Shown piece by piece: positions 32,506 to 43,745 of a stretch of 64,000 nucleotides of DNA (positions are counted from its first letter, which is position 1; every line of letters starts with the position of its first letter). The stretch lies in assembly GCA_024516035.1 (NCBI GenBank), contig CM044957.1:23997928-24061927 (forward strand), given 5' to 3'. Under the pieces are notes generated by a model. That model did no database searches. It worked only from the letters and a program-made list of their open reading frames with translations, and was not told the origin of the DNA. The position numbers were made by a program, and so were the translations under genes. The stretch comes from Bactericera cockerelli (Eukaryota; Arthropoda; Insecta; Hemiptera; Triozidae).

Positions 32506-33470
32506 ATCTCTCAACCCTGGCCAGATAATGCCCAGGTCCCCGCCCATAGGAAAGAGTGACTTCTTTTACCCCGCGCTGTATATCAATAAACTCTTACCAT
32601 CTGAGTCCTGAGTCCCCACTCCCAGCGGAGGGAAGGTGGGCATGGCTTAATTAATGATTTATTTGCTTAAAGATTAGAACACTGAACTTATGGATGTCTT
32701 CATGGCGGCGCATGAGGTAAAACTACGAGGTCCAGAAACAACATTAAGAACACGGAATGCTTCAAAAGACACCACAGGAGATGTTTTGAGACTCGTTTTC
32801 TGTTTATCTATGAGAGCTTGATGGACTTCATACTATATGTTGGATTTCAACCATTCACTGTACTGCACTTGCTGAAAAAAAAACAGACAATATTTAACAG
32901 ATTCTTTTCAATGTATAGAAAATAACACTATTTATTTTAGGGTATTACCCCTGAATGACACCAATATTCATTAATCAAAACTCATTCCTTCTTCTTGTTA
33001 AGTAAAGTTTCCATTCACATAAAATTTAGCAGACATCTGAATGAACTCTTCGGATATGGTGAATTGCTCATCTTAACGTTTTGGAGTCACGAGTACAGAA
33101 GAAAGCTTGATTTTTATACAATAAATCAAACTCAGCCTCCGATTACATCAAAGACAATCATCTCTGGATTAGTAAGATCTCGACACGCTTCAGAAAGATC
33201 AAAGGTTAAGTCTCCTGATCTGCAGGTCTGATAGGACAGCTCGTGACCCGGTGGGTGACAGAGAGGCACGCGCCCCTCCTATAATCCTCAACCGCTGGGC
33301 TGGATGGGACGAAGGGGTATTGTTCTTGATTCATATCTGTAAGATCAGCCCCACTATTATACAATTCATAGCTGACATCACCCCCATTGTTATTTTCTAT
33401 CTTTCTTTCTAAATAAGAATACTCCACTAATGATCATTATGATAGCTTGCTGTTCCAATTGATTTTTAAT
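32506..33470. other. Intergenic, no gene
   Basis: Short frames at 32995-33231 (+) and 33206-33427 (-) lack splice or domain support. Nothing else seen. Confidence 0.5.
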
Positions 33471-33474
33471 TTTT

Positions 33475-34050
33475 AGGAACTATAGAAAGTATTGTTTTCG
33501 GTCGATTTTTTCGAAATTGAGCTGATAACATTTCTGGACGAATTATGTGTGTGTACAAAATATCTCAAGAACGGTAAGTTGTGGAGAGATGAAACTTGAC
33601 ATGTAACTGCAGGGTGCTAAAAGTACGGACCCGGAACAATTTCATTGAAATCCGCCATTTTGTTCTTTGGTTATATTTCGAGAAAAATAAAAATTCAAAT
33701 ATCTCGTAAACCATCAGCGTTATCGAAAAAACTAAAATAAAATAAAATCATCTTTAATGGTGACTTAGCACACAATTTACATATTTTGAATATCAATTTC
33801 AATATTTTCGCCATAAGCCCGTGGTTAAATACAGTAATGAAATATCTGCAAATATCTCGTAAACCATAAGTGATATGAAATTTTTTATTTGCACATATTG
33901 TTTTAAATGGTATAATTTTATACACATATTTTCAATACTTTTAATATAAACTTTCGACATTTTTGAAAATTTAACCTGAGAAAGTGTTGATATCTGATAA
34001 AATTTCCTCAATGTAATAGAAAGTCGTGTAATGTCACCAGTTTATTTTCT
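33475..34050 (-). repeat. Dispersed repeat E, diverged copy
   Basis: On the minus strand it starts CTGGTGACATTACACGACTT (near 34040) and ends with TCCAGAAATGTTATCAGC and ACAATACTTTCTATAG (near 33485), matching the order in the copy at 26177-26765. The middle has expanded with several ATATCTCGTAAACCAT repeats (about 33700 and 33848). No target duplication seen. Confidence 0.55.
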
Positions 34051-34344
34051 TTCACAATTTTGGTCCTCAATAGACCACTCCACTCATTTCAGGAGACTTC
34101 TCCTATTGAGCACATGTTCCCAGTTCAGACCCTTGTGCTGCTTTTAAATTATTTTTTACAGCTTTTGTTCTATTAATATAATGAGCTCTTGTACATGGCC
34201 TTAGGTTAAAGGTGCTGTGGAATAAATTGATTGTTCATAAGATATTATCGCATGCTTCAATAGTTCGTAGTGACGCTGTGAATTAACATTGAGTCGATCG
34301 AAGAAGTGTACAGTGCTTTATTAAATTTATATTATAAAATGATT
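34051..34344. other. Intergenic, nothing recognised
   Basis: AT-rich spacer; no features. Confidence 0.4.
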
Positions 34345-34382
<38 letters not shown>

Positions 34383-34545
34383 TGTGAATCTGTGTGTGTG
34401 TGAATCTGTGTGTGTGTGTATCTGTGTGTGTGTATGTATATTTATATGTGTGTGTATTATGTTTATTTATAAGTGTGTGTCTCTGTGTGTGTGTGTATGT
34501 GTTTATGTGTGTGTCTCTGTGTGTGTTTGTATGTGCGCGTGAGCA
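34345..34545 (+). repeat. Interrupted GT microsatellite
   Basis: (GT)n with ATCT and TATA interruptions over 200 bp. Flanking text at 34546-34720 (AGCAAAATTTCAGTTCAATC, then CTCGAAAAGTACGAGTTCGA) has the style of a repetitive element 3' of the microsatellite. Confidence 0.85.
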
Positions 34546-34720
34546 AAATTTCAGTTCAATCTGCAAGTTGGATGACTGGCTCAGTACGGCCATGCGCTAT
34601 CTAAGGCCCATTTTTAAAAAGTTGAGTCTTAAAATGAGCTTGTTCAAATACCAACTAGCATATCAAATCATAACTCGAAAAGTACGAGTTCGATTGAACA
34701 GAAGTTTGGCATGGTAGCTA

Positions 34721-35640
34721 ACTTGCTAATGGCAGAGTATAAGAGCTGAAGATTTCCATTTTTTAAAGTTGAGCTTTTACACACTCAAATCTGGCCTATA
34801 TATTTCTGGAATGAGTATTCCTTGAACTGAACCTTTTTCCATTTTTAACCTTCCACAAAGAATTTTTTCATCCCCGCGTACTAAAGAAGGTTTGGAAGTG
34901 AGTGTTTAGTGTTTTTCCTAGTTCAATTGGAATTACTGATGAAACCAATCACTGGGAAATACACGGATAGTTGAAAGTTGAACTTTCTATTAGAGCTTTC
35001 TCCAGGAAAAACCAAAATTTGTAAATATGTAAAGGATTCTTTTGTTTAAATGTTATGGATTATAGGGTGGTCACTATATCTTTACTTTCCAATCCATAGT
35101 TAGTTGCCTCTACAGTTCTGCTGCATACTCCAAGCATTGATGGATTCTTTTGAAGGATTAAGTTTCGTTATATCGTGAAATTATTTTTATTAAATATGAG
35201 TATGTGACAGAGGGAAGTGTGCCAGAGCAGGAGAAGTAAATTACATGGATTAGAGATTAGAGGCAGTAACAGCTTACAAATTAGAGGACTCGTTAAGGAA
35301 ATAGAATTTCATTGAAAAGATAAGGAAATGACAAGGCTGGGGGAACATACATATTTTATTGGATTCCCTCGAGGCGGATGCACTATACAGCTAATCAAGG
35401 GGTGTGTCGAATTTCATTTCCATCAATACCCTCTGCACCCCTCTGCAGCTAACCTAGGGTAAACTTTATTTCAATGAGATAGTCGACACGTTACAGTTTT
35501 CATTTCTAAAGAGTTACTTTACTTTTTTTGAGATATTATTTGCACGCAAAACCACGATAAGGATGGAATGTGCAAATTTAGTTAATATACCTATCTATCT
35601 ACATCTATGGAGCTCGGTATTAAATTATATGTATATTATA
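34721..35640. other. Intergenic, no gene
   Basis: No supported exon or repeat boundary. Confidence 0.45.
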
Positions 35641-35649
35641 ACCTGGCTA

Positions 35650-35720
35650 CTTTGCCAGATGGTGGCTATAGTGCTCTCACTCACTGGGAAGCAGGTTCTA
35701 TTCCCGACCAAGAGAAAATT
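35650..35720 (+). mobile_element. tRNA-like SINE head fragment
   Basis: GATGGTGGCTATAGTGC resembles an A box and CAGGTTCTATTCCCGACC a B box with its pairing arm. The cloverleaf is incomplete. An AT-rich tail follows. Confidence 0.35.
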
Positions 35721-36365
35721 TCCCTTATTTCATTTGGTTTTGGTCACAAAACGTTTTCTATTCTTACTCCTCCTTAAATTGAAAAAAGAAAAAATCTTGA
35801 CTACCAGTCCAATTAAAAATTCCGACCCGACTTAAACATGAGGAGAGTCGAGGTGTTTAATTTTCCACAGGCTGAGCGAGGGACTCATTAATGTTTGCCA
35901 GCCAAATCACCTGCTTTGCATTATTCTAAGAAAAGAAAGAGACAAAATTAATTTTTCCTCGTTTAATAAACGTCACCTCGCCTCGTCTTGCACTTTTGTT
36001 TCCTAAAGTTTCATCGTTACATTTCTTTGTTTTCTAATTATACATACTCTTCCCTTGCTCACTGAACACAAAACTTTACTTTTTTATTATTTGAGAGAAA
36101 AAACTTTCCGGAGCTCCTTTGAGTTCTGAACTCTTTAAAAAAAATCCTATTAATCACGCTGCTAGCCTGCGTGTCGCCTCACTGGAGATGAAACATTGCT
36201 TTCTGTCTCGCTGCTTCACCTCCTAACAGACTCGAGATTTAAAGCTAGCATGTTGCAAGTAGTGGCCTAACTGGGAGGGTAGATGTATTGTATACGTTAG
36301 TCACTTAATAATAAAATTATTACCTATGATATTGTTAGGATGAACGCAGAAACAGCCGGTGGGAA
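35721..36365. other. Intergenic, no gene
   Basis: No coding or repeat structure identified. Confidence 0.45.
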
Positions 36366-36369
36366 AATG

Positions 36370-36610
36370 TTTTTGGGGGTCCTGCCAAATAAACCGCACT
36401 CAAATGGGATTTATATTAGAGTCACTCTTTCAGTATCTTAAGTGTTTGAGTTCGCTTACCATGCCAATCATAATAATTATGCATTAATTATACTAGAAAT
36501 GTGTGATGATTTTCATTGTACACAAGCTAGGACTTGAGAAAATCCTTTTTTGTTTCAGGGCGTTGCAGTTCCACTCCTTAGCACCGGCCACGCCTGGATG
36601 GGGGTTCTCC
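36370..36610 (+). repeat. Dispersed repeat A, second copy
   Basis: Matches 10690-10895 in order: GGGGTCCTGCCAAATAAACC, TTTATAT, AATTATGCATTAATTAT, TTTTCATTGTACACAAGCTAGG, GAGAAAATCCTTT, CTCCTTAGCACCGG. It directly precedes a partial inverted copy of repeat E. Confidence 0.55.
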
Positions 36611-36639
36611 TTCACTATATTTGCGACTATCATTTTTTG

Positions 36640-36865
36640 TTGTTGTTCATATCTTGAACTTTTTTGAACCCGGCCCCAATTTACCGGTATTTTATTATAC
36701 ATCTTGGATGGGGTTGTGACATATCAAATCCAATAATTTTGAGGTGCTGATTACGAATTTGACATTCATTTTTCGCTAACTGTTGCCGTTGAATAGTGGC
36801 GGAATTTCACTTACTTTTGAGTGATAAGGAAAGTCGTGTGCTGTCACACCAGTTTATTTATTATT
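36640..36865 (-). repeat. Dispersed repeat E, 5' part only
   Basis: Read on the minus strand: ACTGGTGTGACAGCACACGA, then CTTTCCTTATCACTC, GAAATTCCGCCACTATTCAA, ACCTCAAAATTATTGGATTT and AATTGGGGCCGGGTTC. This corresponds to the first 230 bp of the 26177 copy. The end joins repeat A abruptly, so one truncated the other. Confidence 0.65.
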
Positions 36866-36929
36866 ATATATTGACTTAAATAAAGTGCATTGGAATACAT
36901 GTGTGGGCTTACATAGTAGTATACACTAC

Positions 36930-37135
36930 TATCAAGCATGAATAATAAAAGTTACAGGTAAATCGAGGGCGGGTTAAAAAAAGTTCAAGACATCTAAGTA
37001 AACCCTTGATGTTTTTTCATTCTAAATAATAATAAAAAATCATTCCAGGATTAAGTTACAGACAAATTGAGAACGGGTTCCAAAAAATCAAAGTAAATCC
37101 TTGATGTTTTTTCAGTCTAGGATAAACTTGTAATC
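36930..37135 (+). repeat. Diverged tandem duplication (~115 bp period)
   Basis: TTACAGGTAAATCGAGGGCG then CCTTGATGTTTTTTCATTCTA is followed by TTACAGACAAATTGAGAACG then CCTTGATGTTTTTTCAGTCTA. The copies differ by small indels. Confidence 0.7.
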
Positions 37136-38010
37136 CAAAAAAATCATATCTCTGGATAACCTGAAGCTCGTTTGATAGTGCAATTTTATTATGATGATAC
37201 ACGACACATTGCATACTTGATTATGCCAGGCGCACATACAATTAATTCTGAAATATTGTGTTCCCGGAAAGTTGTAAACCTGGTATCAATTTCTTCATCT
37301 TGAATAATTTTATCTGCCCAGCTTCAGAAGACTTCTTCAGGTTTGAATAGCGGAAGAACAATATGTCTTATTTCATCATCTGTATAAATACAGGAATTGG
37401 TTCGTTATACATGAGGACATGAATGAGGATTGCTAACAAAATAAGCAATGTATTGAATATGTAGTGAACTTTGTTGTGACAGTACAATACAGTCAAGAAA
37501 AGTGATAAGGAAAAAGTTGCTGATACTCGTAGGTACTTCTCACATTTACACAGTTAGACTTTTTTCACAATTCTCTGCGCTCTTTGTGTAGATTTTTTCC
37601 TTAATAATAACTTTAAGTGTATTTTAAATATTTATTTTTCATTGCACTTGGATAGGTTTCAAAAGCGGAGTTAGAATTGTTGAGAAAGAAAAGTGTTTGG
37701 TGAAAATGAAATGAAATTTACAGTTGTTTTGAACTTTTGCTTAACGACTCTTCTAGAGCAAAAAAAAGAAAGAAATCTGTCATGATTGATTGTCTTTATA
37801 CGCTAGAGGTACTTTACTTTATTTCATTCCTTCGAATATTGCTATTGTAGAGTAGCAAGTAGGAAAGTGAAACTAATGATATATTTCAAAAACAAATATC
37901 ACAAGAGCTATACATATTTATGTAGATATACATACAGACTAAGCACCAAGAAGATAGGCGAGTTTTGTTTCTATGCATTTCATAACTAACGACTTGCTTG
38001 ATCTAGCATT
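37136..38010. other. Intergenic, no gene
   Basis: No supported features. Confidence 0.45.
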
Positions 38011-38021
38011 CAGTAAATTGT

Positions 38022-38092
38022 TCATCCCGTGAGAATCGAACCTAGAGACTCAAAGAGGAGCGCTATTCTCTTCGTCAACTAGCCTGGTTCGT
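38022..38092 (-). mobile_element. tRNA-like SINE head
   Basis: The minus strand reads CAGGCTAGTTGACGAAGAG (A-box region), an anticodon-loop-like CTCCTCTTTGAG, then AGGTTCGATTCTCACGGG (B box). Stem pairing is only partial, so it is a SINE or pseudogene. Confidence 0.45.
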
Positions 38093-38647
38093 TTCATTTG
38101 AAACATCGGCGATGTCAATAAGGAAATGATATTGCTTCCATTTCCACTTGAGATTTCGAGATACCCCCACCCCCCTCCCCCAAACGCTAGCTACTATGCG
38201 CAATACATACATCACAATAAATATGAAATCTTTTCACATTGTCCATTGGAGCTTATATTTATTATGAAATACTTGAGATATTTTTGGTATTTATTGAAAA
38301 TACGAAAGCTATTCAACAGAGCTCCCCCCCAGGTTTTATTAAAACAGGGGTTCTTATTCCTATGGTGTCGTACTGAGTAGCTGATGTGTTTGGTTTTATC
38401 TTCTTCTTCTTCTTTCACTTTGTCTTTTCCCAAACCTACTTGGAATCAGCATCGGCATCTATAAAGCTACTTTTTATGTACATTCCTAACCATTCATACT
38501 ACAGATTATACATATGAATGTCATCAAACTTTGTGAGTTGAGGTTTATAGAACTCAAAGATAATTTGTAATAATTCCCTATTAATCCCATTTTAGTCCGG
38601 TTCATTTTAGTGTGGCAGTAGGTACAACCGAAACATATTCCCACTGC
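38093..38647. other. Intergenic, no gene
   Basis: C-rich stretch near 38165-38180 and a (TTC)n run near 38400. No supported gene. Confidence 0.45.
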
Positions 38648-38802
38648 CAGTGGCGTAGGAAGGGGGGTAGTTTTGCGGACAACCCCCCTCCCCCCCAAAT
38701 TTTCAAGAAACCCCTGCAAAATAAATACGATGGAATATACGTATAGTCTTTTTCCTCCTCAAACTCTCCCCCCCTCCCCCGAAATGTAGGTCTACGCCAC
38801 TG
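38648..38802. mobile_element. Miniature hAT-like MITE, 155 bp
   Basis: The ends CAGTGGCGTAGG and TCTACGCCACTG are inverted. The flanks CCCACTGC (38640-38647) and CCCACCGC (38803-38810) agree at 7 of 8 positions, fitting an aged 8-bp duplication. C-runs and G-runs next to each end (GGGGGGTAG; CCCCCCCTCCCCC) parallel the G-rich subterminal regions of the larger hAT elements in this window. Confidence 0.7.
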
Positions 38803-38810
38803 CCCACCGC

Positions 38811-39930
38811 CCGCGCCTACGACCCTAGTATCCTTAGACGAAATATAAATTGCACACTGCGACACAATATCTTATAGGGAAATATATACAAGGAAAGAGA
38901 AGGACAAGGGGACTAAGGAAAAAACTCAAAGCCAAAAAGAGTAGGGGATAAAAACTAAATAAATTCAGTTATGAAAGTTTATTGGTACTGTTTTTCATCC
39001 TTTCCAAGGAAGTGAAAAGTTTTTTGAAAGTGAATCGAAAATATTAAGTATTTTTTCCTTGCCAAGAATATTCTAAATGAAAAGACAGGTTGTTGAAAAA
39101 AAAAATTAAAAAAAAATATGAGACAGTGAGGCAAAGTATTATTCAAATTAAATCATGAGTTCCATCATTATGTATCAGGTTAGGACCGCGCTGATTTGAA
39201 ACTTGATACAAAACGTATTTTATTCATCAGTGTGCCTGATCACAAAACTAAACCTTACATTCCTTACAAGAATTAACAAATTGAAATTTCAGCTTATCAT
39301 GTGGGAGAACATTATAAGAAACAATGAAAAATTGACTCTGAATTTTCGATCTCAAGAGAATCGAAAGAGATTCAAACAGGAGTTGAGATGAGGAACACTG
39401 CAACACACACAAGTTCTCTTTGTACGATATAACAAAGACAAAGGATAAGAAAATATTTTAAAATTACTTTACGGAGCTCCTAGCAGAAAGTAATGAAAAC
39501 ACGAGTTTCATGGGAATACAATATTTTCCAAAGGTCCTGCAGGAGAGCCAGTGGAAAAACAAAGCTGTTTGTTCAGGTCAGGAGACCCTTGCTTTGTTTC
39601 CGAGTACAACTCCCTCAGAACTAAATATATTTCTCTTGTCACTCGGGTCCGATCTTGTAAACTTGTCAAACAATAATTCACCATTTGGAAAGAAAGAACT
39701 CTTTTTATTTTCATATTGGTGTGACACTTTGAAACTTGGTGAGTTAATAAAATTATCATTTCATTTCAACGTGTCCACACTTGCTCCATATTTCTAAGTT
39801 TTGAAACACATTTTGTATGGTAACTTGCTGATCGTTCAAAATTCTTCAGTAAACTTTTTTCTTTGTCAAGAAGAGATTTATAAATATGACACCTCGTTGC
39901 CTTTACACTAAGTGATGCCGTGATTCTTCT
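38811..39930. other. Intergenic, no gene
   Basis: A 95-codon plus frame at 39510-39797 overlaps an 83-codon minus frame; neither has domain or splice support. Confidence 0.45.
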
Positions 39931-40438
39931 CTAGGATTTTTCACAATTCTTTAATCTTTTAGTCATGGTCGACACAATCAAAATCAATGTAAGTTCACGA
40001 GAGATGAAAGAAAATTTACAAAACCCTGTACGAGGATTAATAGAAAACAAACTTTCCAAGCCCCTTCTCGTCTTGGGCGCAGGACTGCTCTGTGCCTCAT
40101 TAGGGTTCATATCACCCTTTGATAAGTACAAGTTCACCCTAAGAACAGGAACACTTCCTGACATTTCATGACGTTGACAGCTTTGTCCTCTTCCTCTGCT
40201 TGGGGTTCAGAACATTGCCAAGTCCAGTAACTAATGAGATACTTGAGACAAGAGCTAGCTTATTTGCACAGAATGAGGAATCCACAGATTGAGTAGTTGA
40301 TCTTGGACCAAGGGTTTGGGTTTTGGTCACAATAGATCTGATAGAGGACGGGTCGGTGTGTCCTTCGGGGCTACTATTGTGGGACTCGAAGTAGTCCATG
40401 ATGAATGTTGGATTACAAATCGTGCAGAGAGAAAACTA
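39931..40438 (-). CDS. Possible exon(s), unresolved strand
   Basis: On the minus strand a frame opens after a plausible acceptor (TTATTTCTTTAG, exon from about 40438) and runs through MDYFESHNSSPEGHTD to a stop at 40166-40168. A second frame starting one base out of register (Met at 40164) continues to 39931. A single frameshift, or an intron I cannot see, would link them. Composition is less AT-rich than the neighbourhood and the first part is Ser/Thr-rich. On the plus strand 39965-40171 is also open and would encode a 68-residue peptide with one hydrophobic stretch (PLLVLGAGLLCASLGF). I recognise neither. It may be a decayed gene, one exon, or chance. Confidence 0.2.
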
Positions 40439-41066
40439 AAGAAATAATACATATAAGCATTTTAATATGGACACCCTTTTCTCTTATGATTGTGTACTAT
40501 AATTATTTCAAGGAATCTATGAATTTGGCACTATTTTTATTCGTTGATTCTAAATATTCCTATGCATTGGAATGGAACTACAAATAAAACCGACAAGAGT
40601 GTTTTAATTGCACAAGTGTGCAGAGTTGCCTCACCCTGCCTTTCTATTGTGCTCTATCTTTATTTATTTTCATTTATCCTTCCTTTTGATATCCTAATCC
40701 TATTTACTTAAATTTATAAGTAGGGCAGAGAAGCTCTACGGAAGGGGCGTATCTACCCGACCATGCAGCGATAAGGCTGAAATCGGATTAAACTAAAATA
40801 AATAAAAGTAATTACTTTTTTTACAAAAATAATAACGTCTATTTTTTTTAAACATCGTCCCGACTGAAAATATTGTGCGCTGAATTTAGGATTAATTTTT
40901 TAGGGTTTTTAAATTTTAAAAAAATACCCGTTCCATAGGGTTCCACCGTCTGTTACAATTTAAGTCACACAACTTTTGAACAGCTCAAGCTGAAATGATG
41001 ATATTTAGATGATTAACCGTACCTTAACTTTATTATGTAATCTTAATATCATCCAGTATACGTGAA
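40439..41066. other. AT-rich intergenic, nothing recognised
   Basis: No features supported. Confidence 0.45.
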
Positions 41067-41612
41067 CAGGGGGTCCCACGACTTATTGTAAATATTTTAA
41101 AGGTAGGTTCAGCGCCCTATGGCCTATAAGCTGAAGTTGTAGTGGGACATTTTGCTTCCTTAAAGAGTTATGGCAAAATCCCTGTTTTTCCTACAGGTCA
41201 AAAGATCACGTGGATCGATGGACTTTAAAAAAAATCATGGTAGGTTGAATCAATTAAAAAAAAAAAACAGGGATTCATATTCAATCAACTTTTTCAAAAA
41301 ATCGAATTTTCCCTTTTTTCCCATCCTTGAATTGTAAGTACTTTTACAATAGCAATTTTGCGTATCACTAATAGTTAAAATACCTTTTTATATTTAGTTC
41401 TAAAAAAGTGAAAGTTCATTCACATTAGTTTAAAGATCATGGAACGCAAGTTTATATAAACAAAGCGACCTCTTGACCTGTGGGAAAAACAGGGATTTGG
41501 CCATAACTCTTTAACGAAGCAAAATAGCCCTCTGCAACTTCAGCTTATATGATAGTCCATGGGGCTCTGAACCTACCCTTGAAATATTTTCATCTAATCG
41601 TGGGACATCCTG
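41067..41612. mobile_element. Foldback MITE, relative of 6263-6892
   Basis: The left end CAGGGGGTCCCACGA and right end TCGTGGGACATCCTG are inverted. Inner parts AGGTAGGTTCAGCGCCC and GGGGCTCTGAACCTACC pair, as do AAGAGTTATGGCAAAATCCC and TTTGGCCATAACTCTTTAAC. The same internal phrases occur in the 6.3 kb element (for example AAGGTAGGTT, CTGAAGTTG, GTCCATGGGGC). The right flank has TA, the left is eroded. About 546 bp, no ORF. Confidence 0.72.
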
Positions 41613-42190
41613 TATACTAATAATGTCCTTGGATAGCAAAAGTTTTGTTCTAAAAAGTTCTCGATGAAAAACTCAATTTTAAAATCTTTAAAAATACCTA
41701 AATAAATTAATTTACCCACACAATATGAGCTATTCTATTGGAAATAATTACATAGTAATATGAACAATACATATTATATTAGTAATAATTAAGAATATAA
41801 ATAGTATGATGGCGTACATTAACATACCACGAGTAGAAAACCAAAACGCAAGACCGCCACCGCACCCACACATCTCGGTGAGAACATTGTACCGTGTATT
41901 TTGCCTTGTTAATTAATGAAATAGGAAGGTATAATACTGCTTGGAAATTTACAAAAGCTCTGATAATTTGTACTTCTCTATTTTCAAAATTAAGCATTTG
42001 TAAATTCCATTTATACATACAGTAGGTACATCACTACACTTAAAGAAGATAGCAGCTTTAGTGGAGAAAATTAGTAGGTACTGTTCTTGATAATACCGCC
42101 TAGTGTATATTATGTAGGTATAATTTATTTTTATTTGGAAACTTACGGACCTAAATATATGTAGGTACTTTATATAGGTATACAACTATA
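41613..42190. other. Intergenic, no gene
   Basis: AT-rich with several TAGGTA motifs. No supported gene. Confidence 0.45.
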
Positions 42191-42191
42191 C

Positions 42192-42510
42192 AGCGCGCGC
42201 GATTAGCTCAGTGGTTAAGCACTCGCTTGCCATGCGGAAGGTCCTGGGTTCGATCCCCCGTGCCGACAAAAATTTGTATTCTTAATTTGGTTACAATTGT
42301 TTGTAAAGGATACCTTCCGGTGCGCTCGTGTTGACCCAGCACCTAAATGGGAAGTATTGTGTCACTTCTCGCCCATCAGAGGGGAGGCATACTACGGGAT
42401 GGGCAGGCTACAACACAGACCACAAGCGTCTACAGTAGCTCCTGTTTCATGGCTACGAAATAAAAAAGGCTGTGAAACACTCATCTTTAAAAAAAAAAAA
42501 AAAAAAAATA
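42192..42510 (+). mobile_element. tRNA-Gly-like SINE with poly(A)
   Basis: The head GCGCGATTAGCTCAGTGGTT (A box), CTCGCTTGCCATGCGGA (glycine-like GCC loop), GGGTTCGATCCCCCG (B box) is about 75 bp. A body of roughly 215 bp follows and ends in a poly(A) run at 42488-42509. The anticodon loop matches tRNA-Gly(GCC), but the acceptor arm pairs poorly (GCGCGCG against GTGCCGAC), so it is a tRNA-derived SINE, not a tRNA gene. Only one copy is in the window. The target duplication is not obvious. Confidence 0.75.
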
Positions 42511-42562
42511 CACGTAAGCGAAATTGCAAGATAGTCCATTTTTGACAGAGTTGGAATTTCTA

Positions 42563-43182
42563 CGGGGTATCTCAAAAGTATAGTGAAACAGGCTTCATCT
42601 TTCGTTTTTTTTTAATAGAACCCCCTAGTTTTTATTTTATTTCAAAATCGCCGTATACTATACACATAATTGACCCCTTACTCGATACTTTGATCAAACG
42701 AATCTTGGATCAACCCAGCGGAACTATGGACACTCTAGGTTTTAAATTAGTGTTAAAACTAGGAGTGTGTTATATCAAATCAGTGTAGTTTTTCATGCTT
42801 AATCAGTTGGTACAATTGGTTTTTCCAAATTTTACACGTCCGGTTCTAGAACTAGTGTTCGAGCGAGATTCTCGGATGATAACAATTTGATTACGAGCTG
42901 TATGAACAGACGTGTAAAATATAGGATAACCAAATCCACCACGTGATTTAGCAAGTAAAATTACATTGATTTGATGTATCATACTCTGGGTTTAATACTT
43001 TTATCGCAAAGAAAAGTCCATGATTCCGCGATGTTCATCGAAGATCCGTTTGATCAAAGTATCGAGTGAGGGGTCAGTTGTGTGTAGAATTTGACGTAGA
43101 TTTCGAATGCTAAATTAAAAATAGGGAGTTCCATTTAAAAATCAAAAGTTGGTGCCTATTTCACTACTTTTGGGATACCCTG
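42563..43182. mobile_element. Foldback MITE, 620 bp, TA in palindromic target
   Basis: The ends CGGGGTATCTCAAAAGTATA and AGTAGTGAAATAGGCACC.../ACTACTTTTGGGATACCCTG are inverted and flanked by TA (42561-42562, 43183-43184). Inner inverted pairs include GACCCCTTACTCGATACTTT and AAAGTATCGAGTGAGGGGTC, and GTGTTATATCAAATCAGTGT against ACATTGATTTGATGTATCAT. Rejoining the flanks gives GGAATTTC-TA-GAAATTTC, a palindromic target. No ORF. Confidence 0.82.
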
Positions 43183-43184
43183 TA

Positions 43185-43745
43185 GAAATTTCGATTCCGC
43201 CAAAAATTGGGCAAACTTGGTTTACCTGTTTAAAAGATAAAAATCCGTTTCGGGACTTTTCGTCCACTCTGTATTATAGAGTTAAAAATGTCTTATACAT
43301 TTGCATTACAGCTCCTTACTCCTTATATTCCATCATGTGTTTCAGTTGGACTAACAGAGTGTCTCTGATCTTTGAAAATGTTATCAAATATGCATAAGAT
43401 GAGTTACTAAGTAACATGTATTAAATATGTATGAGAAAAAAAATACATCATCTGACAAATATGTTTCAAAGTATAACAATCCAAAACAAACAAGAAGAGC
43501 AAAGTTTTTGAATACACATCTAACATGGAAAAGACAAACAGGGCTATGAGCTTTTGTCAAAGGGTGGGGGGAGACAAACGTTAAAGTTCACTACAAGTTA
43601 TTCCACGCCTAGCTCAGGAAATAGGGAGGAAAATAGTATCAATCTGCGCATTTGGGGAAAGAATTTCTTTCCTAACCGGCCTAACCCATATCGTCAGGTA
43701 TATTTAGAAGAGCTTAAATATCAGTTGTTGGGACTACGGAGATTG
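43185..43745. other. Intergenic, no gene
   Basis: Plus frames of 64-82 codons without supporting features. Confidence 0.4.

Noticed and set aside
34306..34717. Frames of about 80-107 codons with CVCVCV or HTHTHT runs
   Set aside because: Microsatellite artefacts.
42192..42266. Functional tRNA-Gly(GCC) gene
   Set aside because: The acceptor stem pairs poorly and the sequence continues into a body ending in poly(A), as in a SINE.
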